The notes under the pieces were generated by a model. The model was given only the letters and a program-made list of their open reading frames with translations. It was not told where the DNA came from and ran no database searches. A stretch of DNA of 30,662 nucleotides, taken from positions 1 to 30,662 of the forward strand of contig CALCHI010000451.1 of NCBI GenBank assembly GCA_937901285.1, given 5' to 3'. Both the position numbers and the translations under genes were made by a program. Below, piece by piece: positions 6,972-15,661 of this stretch; position 1 is the stretch's first letter; the number at the start of each line of letters is the position of its first letter. The stretch is from UBA8437 sp003445035 (GTDB lineage: Bacteria; Planctomycetota; Planctomycetia; Planctomycetales; Planctomycetaceae).

Positions 6972-9340
6972 CCATCGACACCGGATCCCTGCTCGCACTC
7001 GGTTTCGGCAGCCCCTGGCTGTTGCTGGGTGCCGCCCTGGCAGCAATTCCGGCAATCTTGCACCTGTTGTTTCGACGCGAACATCGAGCCGAACCATTTG
7101 CCGCCAACCGGTTCCTGGCCGAGGCCACCCGCAAGCACTCGCGACGACTCCGATTCCAGCACTGGGTGTTGCTGATCGTCCGCACAACGATTTTGCTGCT
7201 GGTGGCCATCGCCCTGGCCCGCCCCGTCCTCGACATCTCCGACGCCGACATCTCCAACGACCGCACCAACGTCCATCACCTGTTCATCCTCGACGCCACG
7301 CTCAGCATGCGACACAGCGACCGGGGCCAACGCCGTTTCGATCGTGGACGGACGATTCTGCAGCGCACCGTCGAAGCTTCTCACGACGGTGACACGTTTC
7401 GGTTGCTTGTCATCCGGGGCGCGGGACCTCCCGTCGTGATCGCCCAGGCGGCCGGTCGACGTCCAGATGTCCTGGCCGAACTCGATCGCCTCGAACCGAC
7501 ATGGGAAACCGGCCGCGAGGTCGAGACGCTCCAGGCCGCCCTGGCCCTGCTCAACACGCCCACAGGCTCGGGGCGCAACCGGGTTTCACTCGTCACCGAC
7601 CTCCAACGCTCCACCTGGACCCCGGTTGATCCGGGCCTGCGAGACCGACTCCGGAGAGCACTTTCCTCAATCCGAGCGCGATCCGAACTGGTCATCTATG
7701 ACGTCGGTGGACCGGCTGCCTCCAACGCCGCAGTCGTCGGACTGGCGTCCGAGACACCCGTGGCGATCGCCGGTGAACCTGTGACATTGCGAGCCACCGT
7801 TTCGCACTTCGGGACAGGCGATCCTCTCCAGCGACAGGTCGAATGGCACGTCGACGACCGGCTGGTTTCCCGACGCGGCCTTGTCCTGGTGACCGGCGGC
7901 ACCACGACCCTCGACTGGACGCACCGGTTTGCCCGGGCGGGCGAGCACCACATCGAGGTCCGGTTGAGTGGCGACGGCCTCCCCGACGACGATCATCGTC
8001 ACCTGGCGCTGCCGGTCCGCGACCGGCTCCAGGTGCTGCTGGTCGGAAACCGTACCGGTAGCCGTCCCGACGACGCATCCACCTTCTATGTCGATGCGGC
8101 GCTCGACCCCGGAGGACTCTCATCGGAACCGAACTCCCGGGCCCATTCCTCCCAGATCGTCACGACCTCGATCCACGGTCGCCGCCTGGTCGACAACGAC
8201 CTGGAACGACCGGATTGCGTCGTGCTGTGCGATGTCCCTCGGCTCGATCGCCTCGAGGTATCTCGCCTGGCACGATTCGTCGCCGGGGGGGGCGGCCTGG
8301 TGATCGGTCTCGGCAGCTCGATCGACACGGAGGCGTGGAACCGATTGCTCGGTGAACAGGGAGCCAACCTGCTGCCGGGCCGGCTCGGAAACCTCGTGGC
8401 GGCCGACGGGTCGACTCAAGCGGCCGCCGTCTTCGACCCCGCCGGATACGCTCATCCGTTGCTGTCCGTCTTCCGGGGTCTCGACGACAACGGCCTGGCC
8501 ACCACCGTCACGCTGAAGTATCTCCGCGCACAACCGCACCAGGCCTCCCGGGTGGCGCTCGCCTTCGATTCCGGTGACCCCGCCATCCTCTGTCGACGCT
8601 TCGGACACGGCCACGTGGTGCTCGTCACCACGTCACTGGATGCCCGCTGGACCACCTGGCCCGTGCTCTCGACCAGCTTCCCGCCGATGGTCCACGAACT
8701 GGTCCGCTTCGCCACGTCGAGCCGGTGGGCGGCCCGGAATCACCTGGTCGGACAACCGATCACCCGGCCGGTTGGTTCCTCGACCACAACCGGAATCCTG
8801 CTGGCCCCCGACGGCAGCCAACTGCCCATCCAGGATCTCCTCTCCAAGAATTCCGCGGGGGGCCGTCGGGTGTTGAGCAACCAGACGCTGATGCCGGGGA
8901 TCTATCGCCTGTCGCTGGAGAGACCATCGGCGACAACCGAATCGTACGGGATCAATGTCGACACGTCCGAAAGCGACCTGGCAGCGACCGGTGGCCCGAC
9001 ACTTCGGACCGGACTGCTGGGCATCGACTCACCAATTTACACACGCTGGCACAATGCGGACGCGCCCGTTCTGTTCGACCAGCCGGGCCGACCACTGGGT
9101 CGAATTCTGCTGGGCGTGCTGCTGGGCTTGTTGCTGGTCGAAGCAACGATGGCCTGGCGGTTCCTTCCCGGGGTCACGACGCTGGGGATGTTGTTGGCGA
9201 CGGTGATTGCCGGTTGGTGGGCCGGGGCCATGGCGGGAGCGGCCGCCGGGCTGGCTGTCGCGGCAGCAACCGCATTGTGGACACGGCGCAATCGTTACGG
9301 CCGTCACAGGTGGTGGTCTACAGCCGGCGACACCGCCTGA
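6968..9340 (+). CDS. BatA-like membrane protein with VWA domain
   Basis: This 790-residue protein starts with a BatA-type N-terminal region: a hydrophobic helix at about 8-35 ending in LHLLFRRE, and a second at about 66-85. A VWA-like domain follows, with DATLS (109-113) where the metal site normally reads DxSxS; Thr replaces the first Ser. The middle has beta-rich segments and a class-I-amidotransferase-like region (about 350-580, DCVVLCDVP, RFVAGGGGLVIGLG). The last 90 residues hold several membrane helices (GRILLGVLLGLLLVE onward). It is anchored in the inner membrane and probably works with the MoxR and DUF58 proteins encoded just upstream. GTG start, 4-bp overlap. Confidence 0.88.
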   Translation: MTIDTGSLLALGFGSPWLLLGAALAAIPAILHLLFRREHRAEPFAANRFLAEATRKHSRRLRFQHWVLLIVRTTILLLVAIALARPVLDISDADISNDRTNVHHLFILDATLSMRHSDRGQRRFDRGRTILQRTVEASHDGDTFRLLVIRGAGPPVVIAQAAGRRPDVLAELDRLEPTWETGREVETLQAALALLNTPTGSGRNRVSLVTDLQRSTWTPVDPGLRDRLRRALSSIRARSELVIYDVGGPAASNAAVVGLASETPVAIAGEPVTLRATVSHFGTGDPLQRQVEWHVDDRLVSRRGLVLVTGGTTTLDWTHRFARAGEHHIEVRLSGDGLPDDDHRHLALPVRDRLQVLLVGNRTGSRPDDASTFYVDAALDPGGLSSEPNSRAHSSQIVTTSIHGRRLVDNDLERPDCVVLCDVPRLDRLEVSRLARFVAGGGGLVIGLGSSIDTEAWNRLLGEQGANLLPGRLGNLVAADGSTQAAAVFDPAGYAHPLLSVFRGLDDNGLATTVTLKYLRAQPHQASRVALAFDSGDPAILCRRFGHGHVVLVTTSLDARWTTWPVLSTSFPPMVHELVRFATSSRWAARNHLVGQPITRPVGSSTTTGILLAPDGSQLPIQDLLSKNSAGGRRVLSNQTLMPGIYRLSLERPSATTESYGINVDTSESDLAATGGPTLRTGLLGIDSPIYTRWHNADAPVLFDQPGRPLGRILLGVLLGLLLVEATMAWRFLPGVTTLGMLLATVIAGWWAGAMAGAAAGLAVAAATALWTRRNRYGRHRWWSTAGDTA

Positions 9341-9370
9341 ACTGGCCTCGCCCGCCGCTGTTTTACCGCT

Positions 9371-9376
9371 TACACT
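9371..9376 (+). promoter_or_regulatory. Candidate -10 box for ilvB
   Basis: TACACT followed by GG lies about 107 bases before the chosen ilvB start. A transcript from here would carry a leader of roughly 100 bases. No convincing -35 box is seen. Confidence 0.3.
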
Positions 9377-9398
9377 GGATCCAGCTTTGCCGCGCACG

Positions 9399-9462
9399 CG
9401 TTCGCGAACGGAATCGCCGGCTGGCAGGCTGATTCCGCCTATCGGGTCGCTCCACAGCGACC
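9399..9462 (+). promoter_or_regulatory. Structured leader ahead of ilvB
   Basis: Two inverted repeats are visible. CGTTCGCGAACG (9399-9410) is a perfect 12-bp palindrome. GGTCGCT (9445-9451) and AGCGACC (9456-9462) form a 7-bp stem with the tetraloop CCAC, ending 20 bases before the GTG at 9483. This could influence ribosome access or be a protein site. No leader peptide rich in Leu, Val or Ile codons is evident. Confidence 0.35.
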
Positions 9463-9482
9463 AGTTGATCGAGACCGAATTC

Positions 9483-11270
9483 GTGTCGACCGCCCAAGAT
9501 CGCCGTTCCGCCGCCCGGGGCACACAGGACCTCTCCGGCGCCGACATTCTCGTCGAAGCGCTCATCCAACAGGGTGTCGACCACATCTTCGCCTACCCCG
9601 GCGGAGCCAGCATGCCGCTGCACCAGGCATTGATCCGCCAAGCGGACCGGCTGCGGACAATCCTGCCGCGACACGAACAGGGAGGGGGATTCGCCGCCCA
9701 GGGATTCGCTCGCAGCACCGGCCGGGTCGGGGTCTGCATGGCCACCAGCGGACCTGGAGCCACCAATCTCGTCACCACGCTCGCCGATGCCAAGATGGAC
9801 AGTGTTCCCATGGTGGCGATCACCGGACAGGTGTCCAAGCAGGTCATCGGCACCGACGCGTTCCAGGAAACACCGATCGTCGAGGTCTGCCGCGCGGTCA
9901 CCAAGCACCATTACCTGATCACCGAGATCGAGGACGTGGCCAGGGTGGTCAAGGAGGCCTTCTACGTGGCTCGCACCGGACGACCCGGTCCGGTGCTGAT
10001 CGACTTCCCCAAGGACGTCCAGCTACTGAGTCTCGATCATCCCCCCGACTACGATCCCCCGACCTCGCTGCCGGGCTACCGCCCCGAATCCAGGATGTCC
10101 CAGCCCGAGCAGATCGGACAGGTGATCGCGGCCATCCGCCGATCGCGGCGGCCGATCCTCTACATCGGCGGTGGGATCATCAACGGCGAAGCCGCCCAAC
10201 AACTGGCCACCTTCGCCCGAAGGACCGGCATCCCCGTGGCCAACACGCTGATGGGACTGGGGGCCTTCCCCGGCGACGATCCTCAATCGCTGGGCATGCT
10301 CGGAATGCACGGCACCGTCTACTCGAACTACGCTATCAACGAGGCCGACCTGCTGCTGGCACTCGGCGTTCGTTTCGACGACCGGGTGACAGGAAAGCTC
10401 GAAGAATTCGCGCGACACGGCAAGATCGTCCACGTCGACATCGACCCGTCCGAGATTCACAAGAACAAGGAAGCGCACATCCCGATCGTCGCCGACGTCG
10501 CCGGCGTGCTCGACGAGCTCAACAAGCAGCTTGCCGATGAGGACATTCCGCAGATCGACGACTGGCTGGCCCAGGTTGCCGAATGGAAACGGGACAACCC
10601 GCTGGTCTGCCCCGACGACGAACGGCTGATCTTCCCCCAGACGGCCATTCGAGAACTGGCCCGCCAGGCCGCCGATCGCGACACGTTTGTCAGTGTGGGA
10701 GTCGGGCAGCACCAGATGTGGTCGGCTCAGCACCTCTCCATTAGCCGGCCGCGACGCTGGATGAGCAGTTCGGGACTGGGCACGATGGGCTTCGGCCTGC
10801 CCGCAGCCATGGGGGCCCAGGCCGCCAACCCCGGCACCCTGTGCGTCGACATCGATGGTGACGGGTCGTTCCAGATGAACATCCAGGAACTGGCCACGCT
10901 GCACTGCGAGAAGTTGCCGGTGAAAATTCTGCTGCTCAACAACCAGCACCTGGGCATGGTCATGCAGTGGGAAGACCGGTTCTTCGAAGGACGCAGGGCC
11001 CACACGTGGTTGGGACCGGTCGATGCTCCCGAGTACACCGGTTCCGGAGACGGCGATCTCGGCGAGACCTACCCGGATTTCGTCTCGATCGCCCGCGGAT
11101 ACGGCGTCGAAGCGGCCCAGGTTCGGGAACGCAGCGAGCTCAGCGACGCGGTGGCCACCATGCTTGCCTGCGACGGGCCGTATCTACTGGATGTCATCTG
11201 CCCCTACCAGGAACACGTGCTGCCGATGATCCCCAGCGGCCATTCGGTGCGGGACATCATCACCGAGTAG
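9483..11270 (+). CDS. ilvB: Acetolactate synthase, large (catalytic) subunit
   Basis: This thiamine-diphosphate enzyme joins two pyruvates, or pyruvate and 2-oxobutyrate, as the first shared step of valine, leucine and isoleucine synthesis. The frame is open upstream, but the GTG at 9483 gives 595 residues (MSTAQDRRSA...), close to the family length. Seen are the FAYPGGASMPLHQAL loop, the catalytic Glu in LPRHEQGG (E65), GPGATNLVT, the FAD-region LGVRFDDRVTGK, and the ThDP motif GDGSFQMNIQEL with NNQHLGMVMQWE. The small regulatory subunit gene ilvN is not next to it; the following 97-residue gene shows no ACT-domain features. Feedback control, if any, must come from elsewhere in the genome. 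Confidence 0.97.
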   Translation: MSTAQDRRSAARGTQDLSGADILVEALIQQGVDHIFAYPGGASMPLHQALIRQADRLRTILPRHEQGGGFAAQGFARSTGRVGVCMATSGPGATNLVTTLADAKMDSVPMVAITGQVSKQVIGTDAFQETPIVEVCRAVTKHHYLITEIEDVARVVKEAFYVARTGRPGPVLIDFPKDVQLLSLDHPPDYDPPTSLPGYRPESRMSQPEQIGQVIAAIRRSRRPILYIGGGIINGEAAQQLATFARRTGIPVANTLMGLGAFPGDDPQSLGMLGMHGTVYSNYAINEADLLLALGVRFDDRVTGKLEEFARHGKIVHVDIDPSEIHKNKEAHIPIVADVAGVLDELNKQLADEDIPQIDDWLAQVAEWKRDNPLVCPDDERLIFPQTAIRELARQAADRDTFVSVGVGQHQMWSAQHLSISRPRRWMSSSGLGTMGFGLPAAMGAQAANPGTLCVDIDGDGSFQMNIQELATLHCEKLPVKILLLNNQHLGMVMQWEDRFFEGRRAHTWLGPVDAPEYTGSGDGDLGETYPDFVSIARGYGVEAAQVRERSELSDAVATMLACDGPYLLDVICPYQEHVLPMIPSGHSVRDIITE

Positions 11271-11295
11271 CCTGTCGAGTCCGACGGTGTCCGTG

Positions 11296-11301
11296 TAACA
11301 T
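11296..11301 (+). promoter_or_regulatory. Candidate -10 box for the AAA+ triad
   Basis: TAACAT followed by GG lies 51 bases before the ATG at 11352. It fits the TANNNT pattern; TGTCGA 17 bp upstream is a poor -35 box. Low weight. Confidence 0.25.
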
Positions 11302-11351
11302 GGCGCATCAGCGGCCTGTTCAATCCGCGCCCGAACACCGAAATCATCGCG

Positions 11352-11645
11352 ATGGCGAATTACAAGAAATTTGATCCGCGTCTCGAAACTCTCGTCGTCG
11401 AAATGCGAACCGTGTTTGATCCGGAAGTCGAATCCGAAATCCAGCAGTTCGACGACCATCTCGATTCCAAGTCCGATCGCGACGTTGATACGCAGCAGAA
11501 ACTCTCGTCGTTGATTCACTCACAGCCCCAGCTGGCCACGCAGATCTTCTACGAGCGGGCCCATACCGGATTCACCCGCGAGATCACCGTGACGCGCGAG
11601 GATGTTGAACGGCTGTTCTCCGAGATAGCCTCGGCCTGGCGCTGA
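11352..11645 (+). CDS. Small acidic protein of unknown function
   Basis: I do not recognise this 97-residue protein. It starts MANYKKFDPRLETLVVEM, is rich in Asp, Glu and Gln, and looks mostly helical, ending FTREITVTREDVERLFSEIAS. It has no signal peptide, membrane helix or cysteine pair. Its TGA shares one base with the ATG of the AAA+ ATPase gene (TGATG at 11643-11647), which strongly suggests coupled translation and joint function. It is too short and of the wrong pattern for the acetolactate synthase small subunit, despite following ilvB. A role as adaptor or substrate of the ATPase is possible but is inference. Confidence 0.82.
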   Translation: MANYKKFDPRLETLVVEMRTVFDPEVESEIQQFDDHLDSKSDRDVDTQQKLSSLIHSQPQLATQIFYERAHTGFTREITVTREDVERLFSEIASAWR

Positions 11646-12616
11646 TGGCCGAACATGTCGAGATCGGCGGCGTCCGCCTGCACCTCTCGTCGCCCGACTC
11701 GTCAGGTGGCGAGTGGATCGGACAGGGCGAAGTGCTCAGGCAACTGTTGGCCTGCTGGCTGACTGTCGACGAGCAGGATCTGCCGCTGGCCCCGCGACTG
11801 ACCGGTGCCCCGGGCATCGGCAAAACCACGCTGGCGATGGCCGCAGCCCGCAGCCGGGAACAGGATCTCTACGTCTACCAGTGCACCTCCGACACGCGGC
11901 CCGAAGACCTGCTGGTGACCCCGGTGCTCGCCGAATCCGGCACGATCCAGTATCACGCCAGCGCACTGGTGACGGCGATGCTCACCGGGTCGGTCTGTGT
12001 GCTCGATGAGGGCAACCGGATGAACGAAAAGTCGTGGGCCAGCCTCGCCCCCTTGCTCGATCACCGCCGTTACGTCGAGTCGATCGTCGCGGGCATCACC
12101 ATCGCGGCGAATTCCGAATTCCGTTGCGTGGTGACGATGAACGAGGACGAGTCGACCTTCGAGGTTCCCGATTACATCCTCAGCCGTCTCCAACCCACTC
12201 TCGTGCTCGAACACCCCGCGCGGGAAGACGAGCGGGCGATCCTCGAGTACCACCTGCCGTTTGCCGACGTCGAGATGCTGAACCTGACCGTGGAGTTTCT
12301 CCAACAGGCTCACGAACTCAAACTCGACTTCTCGACCCGCGACGGCATCAACGTGCTCCGTTACGCGATCAAGCGGCTGGCCTCCGATCCCGAACACCCG
12401 CTCTCGAAGGACCAGGCGTGGGCCGAATCGGTCATCGCCTGCCTGGGCGACGACGCGCTGGATCTCCAATCCCTGGCGGCACGCAAGCAGCAGTCACTCG
12501 GCGGAAACATCATTCCGCTGGGACTCGGTGACTTCTTCTTCACCGGCGACGACCCCCTGCACCCCGACGCCGACCACGAGGATGGGGAAACGGACGAAGG
12601 CGAACTCGAACCATGA
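11645..12616 (+). CDS. AAA+ ATPase of the MoxR/AAA_5 type
   Basis: This 323-residue protein is an AAA+ ATPase distinct from the one at 4945. Motifs are Walker A GAPGIGKT (54-61), Walker B VCVLDEGNR (117-125) followed by MNEKSWASLAPLLDHRRYV, sensor 1 in VVTMNEDE (N166), and a likely arginine finger in ILSRLQP (R181). The pattern DEGNR...LLDHRRYV matches MoxR-like ATPases that open or remodel partner proteins. The tail is strongly acidic (DADHEDGETDEGELEP). It overlaps the upstream gene by 1 bp and the downstream one by 4 bp, so the three form a tight unit. Unlike most MoxR operons there is no VWA or DUF58 gene beside it. The target is unknown. Confidence 0.93.
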   Translation: MAEHVEIGGVRLHLSSPDSSGGEWIGQGEVLRQLLACWLTVDEQDLPLAPRLTGAPGIGKTTLAMAAARSREQDLYVYQCTSDTRPEDLLVTPVLAESGTIQYHASALVTAMLTGSVCVLDEGNRMNEKSWASLAPLLDHRRYVESIVAGITIAANSEFRCVVTMNEDESTFEVPDYILSRLQPTLVLEHPAREDERAILEYHLPFADVEMLNLTVEFLQQAHELKLDFSTRDGINVLRYAIKRLASDPEHPLSKDQAWAESVIACLGDDALDLQSLAARKQQSLGGNIIPLGLGDFFFTGDDPLHPDADHEDGETDEGELEP

Positions 12617-14502
12617 CCGCCGGACCCCTGGCGATCAGTGACAAGACGCTGGTGGTGCCCGTGATCCACGGCAGCGGTGACTTCGCCGTCGCCGTCCGCC
12701 GCGTGATGCTCGAGCGGACCTTCGACTGCCTGGCCGTGCCGCTGCCGCCCTCGTTTCAGGCCAACACCGAGTCCGCGCTGCAACACCTCCCCGGAGCCAC
12801 CATGGTGCTCCAGCACGAGTCGCCCCGGTTCGAAACCGGTGGCTGGACTCCCGGCAGCGACAGCGAACTCGAACCAGGCGATCCGGAGTCCGTCGAGCGA
12901 GCCAGCTACGTACCGATCGATCCGTGCCAGCCGGTGATCGCCGCCCTGAGAACCGCAGTGGGAGAACACATCCCGCGGGCGTTCGTGGACCCGGAAACGA
13001 ACCCGTGGGAACCGATGGCCGCGGTGCTGCCAGACGCGTACGCGCTCAAACATGTCGCCATCGAACAATTCGCCTCGGCCATCCTGCCCGCACTGCCACG
13101 CCCCCCCGAAGGTCAACCGGCGGATCGGGTCGCCCACATCGCCGCACGGATCCTCGAACTCGAACAACGACACGATTCGATCCTGCTCGTCTGCAGCGTT
13201 CTCGACTGGCCATGGATCCACGAGGCGTACCGTCTCGGAGGACGGCTGTGCGAGGAACCCGACGTCGAGGAGACCCGGACGCTGGCCGTCGATCCCCGCA
13301 CGCTGGCCTTCACGCTCGGTGAACTCCCCTTCATCACCGGACTTTATGAAACCGCTCGAGCCCGGCTTGACGACGACGACAATCTCTCGATCGACGGTCT
13401 CAAGGAACTGCTGCTGGAAACCCGTGACCGTTACGTGGCCGAGTGGAAATCGCGGGCTCGACGAATCACGCCACAACTGCTTTCGAGCTTCTTCCGCTAC
13501 GTCCGCAACCTCTCGTTGATCGAACGCCGACTGACTCCCGATCTTTACACGTTGGTCACCGCCGCCAAGCAGGTGGCCGGTGACGAGTTCGCGATCACCC
13601 TGGCCGAAACCGCGCGAGACTACGCCTACTCGCTGCCGCTGCCGCTGGAGGAGATCCGGGTGGGCATCGGCCGTGGCGAATTGCCCGGTGGTGAGAAGGC
13701 GGAACTGGTCAGTCGCCTACCCGGTCCTCCGGTCACCTGGCGGACCCTCAAGCTGAAGCCCAGGCCACCGCGTTTGCAGCAGGACGAGTGGCAGATGCAG
13801 TGGGATCCGCATCGCCAGTGCAGCTGGCCACCCGAGGACAATGCGATCGAACGGTTTCGGACCCACGTCAAGGACACGGCGATGTCGCTACTGGGATCCG
13901 ACCTGGCAAGGTCCGAGAAGTTCACGACCAGTCTTCGCGACGGTCTCGATATCCGGGAAACGCTCAGGAACTGGCACACCGGCGACCTGTTCGTCAAGGT
14001 GCTGCCACCCACCCGGGGCAGTCTCGACTGTGTCCTGATGTTCTTCGATTCTCCAGCCGATCCCCGCGACTATCCGTGGCGAATCACGTGGATGGCCGAG
14101 CACCACGACGAGTCAACCCTGGCGCTGTTTGCAACCGATTTCCGATCCGAACTGGCCGGTCCCGGGATCGGGATGGCCAATTACGGCGGAGCCATGTTCC
14201 TGTTCCCCCCCCGGCCGGTTCCCGAAGTCTGGGCCGATCAGCGGTTCGACTGGGCCGACACCCTCGAGGAACGCCTGCTGGCCGCGGCCTGCCATTACAG
14301 CCGGGAACGCCACATCGCCGTGCTCAGCCACGCGGCTCCGGGAGCCGCCTGGCGGAGGATCGCCCGACAGCATGGCCGGAAACTGATCCACGTGCCGCTG
14401 GGCCGCTTCAGCCAGGAAACCGTCTCTCGGCTCCGCCAGGTCCATGTGCTCAACGGACAGGAAATCCGCAGTTTCGCTGCGCATTTCATTCGCAAGGCGT
14501 AG
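12613..14502 (+). CDS. Large protein of unknown function coupled to an AAA+ ATPase
   Basis: I cannot assign a family to this 629-residue protein. Its ATG lies inside the preceding stop (ATGA, 12613-12616). It has no signal peptide or clear membrane helix, so it is probably cytosolic. The start has alternating strands with a His-Gly pair (LVVPVIHGSGDF), then FDCLAVPLPPSF. Around residues 190-205 is DSILLVCSVLDWPWIHEAY. A helical middle (about 240-340) and a mixed C-terminal part with LPPTRGSLDCVLMFF, GGAMFLFPPRP and GQEIRSFAAHFIRKA follow. The early strand plus the later 'ILLVCSVLDW' recalls the layout of DUF5682/TraB-like proteins found with MoxR ATPases, but I see no firm motif match. No DxSxS metal site is present, so it is not an obvious VWA partner. 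Confidence 0.85.
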   Translation: MTAGPLAISDKTLVVPVIHGSGDFAVAVRRVMLERTFDCLAVPLPPSFQANTESALQHLPGATMVLQHESPRFETGGWTPGSDSELEPGDPESVERASYVPIDPCQPVIAALRTAVGEHIPRAFVDPETNPWEPMAAVLPDAYALKHVAIEQFASAILPALPRPPEGQPADRVAHIAARILELEQRHDSILLVCSVLDWPWIHEAYRLGGRLCEEPDVEETRTLAVDPRTLAFTLGELPFITGLYETARARLDDDDNLSIDGLKELLLETRDRYVAEWKSRARRITPQLLSSFFRYVRNLSLIERRLTPDLYTLVTAAKQVAGDEFAITLAETARDYAYSLPLPLEEIRVGIGRGELPGGEKAELVSRLPGPPVTWRTLKLKPRPPRLQQDEWQMQWDPHRQCSWPPEDNAIERFRTHVKDTAMSLLGSDLARSEKFTTSLRDGLDIRETLRNWHTGDLFVKVLPPTRGSLDCVLMFFDSPADPRDYPWRITWMAEHHDESTLALFATDFRSELAGPGIGMANYGGAMFLFPPRPVPEVWADQRFDWADTLEERLLAAACHYSRERHIAVLSHAAPGAAWRRIARQHGRKLIHVPLGRFSQETVSRLRQVHVLNGQEIRSFAAHFIRKA

Positions 14503-14647
14503 TCGACGGCACCCGCCGCAACATCAACAGGCGAAATTCCATCGCCTGCGAACCCGGAATGTCTGTCGCCTCCAGGACCAGGTCACCCCGTCCCTTCGGA
14601 TCGAGTTCACCCAGCACGTTGGCCCGGGAAGACCGCCAGTCCCCGAG
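14486..14647 (-). pseudogene. Coding-like remnant or tiny gene beyond the hydrolase
   Basis: Reading on from the stop of the metallo-beta-lactamase-fold gene in the same frame gives 53 codons before the next stop at 14486-14488. The product contains ANVLGELDPKGRGDLVLEAT and AMEFRLLMLRRVP, protein-like in composition, with codon use like the neighbours (GTG, CTG, GTC, GAC). It could be the surviving C-terminus of a lost gene, or a 43-residue gene from the GTG at 14617. It overlaps the end of the 629-residue gene on the other strand by 17 bases. GC-rich DNA can mimic coding frames, so confidence is low. Confidence 0.3.
14528..14548. terminator. Hairpin between convergent genes
   Basis: CAGGCGA (14528-14534) and TCGCCTG (14542-14548) form a 7-bp stem with a 7-base loop, 25 bases past the stop of the 629-residue gene, between convergent genes. 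There is no T-run on either side. It may help end transcription from the left. Confidence 0.35.
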
Positions 14648-15589
14648 TCACTTCTTTTTCGCCTTCTTTCCGGTCAACTCGGCGAAGACGTGCTCGATGT
14701 TCTCCTCCCGGGTCTTCACGTCGACGCCGGTCCATTTCTTGTACCACGGAAGATCGATCGAGGTCTTGATCTCCGCAAGCGTCTTGCCGTCATCGACGGC
14801 TTTCTGGATCGCCTGACGCAATTCGACGAAATAACGCTTCTGCGTGGCGATCAACGCCTTGCTCGAGGTCTCTCCATGACCGGGAGCGATCATCTTGATC
14901 GGCAACTTCGCCAGCTCGGTCAGCACCCCGATCCAGGTCTCCGTGTTGCTGTCGCCGGTGTAGTTGAACGCACCGTTGACGCACGAATCTCCGGTGAAGG
15001 CGATCCTCTGCTTGGGCAGCCAGGCGATGGCGTCACCAGCGGTGTGAGCGTGACCGAAGTGAATCAACTCGACCCGCATCGTCCCGTCGTCGATGACCAG
15101 CCTGCGAGGGAAGTACAGCGACGGCTTGTCGTAACCCAGCGGTCCGTACTCCTCCTTCTTTTCCTTCTGGGACTTCTGGAAACCGGCGATGCCCTTGGTG
15201 TCGAACAGTGCCCGGCTGTTCTCCGAAGCAATGGCCACCGCACCCAGCTTGGTGTACTTCGCATTTCCATCGGCGTGGTCACCGTGGTAGTGCGTATCGA
15301 AGACGTACCGGATCGGCTTGTTGGTCGTCTTACGGATCAGCTTGATGACCTCGTCAGCCTGGTTGGGGAAATTGGCGTCGATGACCAGGACGAAGTCACG
15401 AAAGACAACCCAGCCCTGGTTGCATCCGATGAATTCCGGCTTGGTCTGCGTCTTGCGGAAGAAGACCCCCGGAGACAATTCGGTGACGGTCGTCTCTGTC
15501 GGAATGAACCATCCCGAGGCCCAGCTCGAGAGTCCCAGGACCATGGCAACCGAAAGGGTGCCGATTCCAAGTCGTTTTCCAGGTGTCAT
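14648..15589 (-). CDS. Secreted metallo-beta-lactamase-fold hydrolase
   Basis: The start chosen at 15589 gives 313 residues with a clean signal peptide (MTPGKRLGIGTLSVAMVLGL...) and a GAGG ribosome site 8 bases upstream. A start 14 codons earlier would put extra residues before the signal. The zinc motif is THYHGDHADG (H100, H102, D104, H105). Later metal ligands fall in HFGHAHTAGD, FTGDS and APGHGE. This is the set of a dinuclear metallo-hydrolase. The tail is Lys-rich (TGKKAKKK). Substrate cannot be told; relatives include lactonases, thiolesterases and class B-like enzymes. It is the last gene of the minus-strand series, 72 bp after the TPR protein. Confidence 0.92.
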   Translation of the reverse strand: MTPGKRLGIGTLSVAMVLGLSSWASGWFIPTETTVTELSPGVFFRKTQTKPEFIGCNQGWVVFRDFVLVIDANFPNQADEVIKLIRKTTNKPIRYVFDTHYHGDHADGNAKYTKLGAVAIASENSRALFDTKGIAGFQKSQKEKKEEYGPLGYDKPSLYFPRRLVIDDGTMRVELIHFGHAHTAGDAIAWLPKQRIAFTGDSCVNGAFNYTGDSNTETWIGVLTELAKLPIKMIAPGHGETSSKALIATQKRYFVELRQAIQKAVDDGKTLAEIKTSIDLPWYKKWTGVDVKTREENIEHVFAELTGKKAKKK

Positions 15590-15661
15590 GTCTCGGGCCT
15601 CGACAATGTGATTTGGAGTACATGGTCGCACGTCGGTGCCGGGCGACCATTGGGGTGATGA

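Noticed and set aside
11352..11645. The 97-residue gene after ilvB as the small subunit IlvN
   Set aside because: It lacks the ACT-domain pattern, is too short, and is coupled to the ATPase gene instead.
14648..14650. TGA of the hydrolase gene as a readthrough or selenocysteine codon
   Set aside because: The hydrolase ends in a typical Lys-rich tail and is complete. No selenocysteine insertion hairpin was recognised and the extension adds no known domain. A remnant is the simpler reading.
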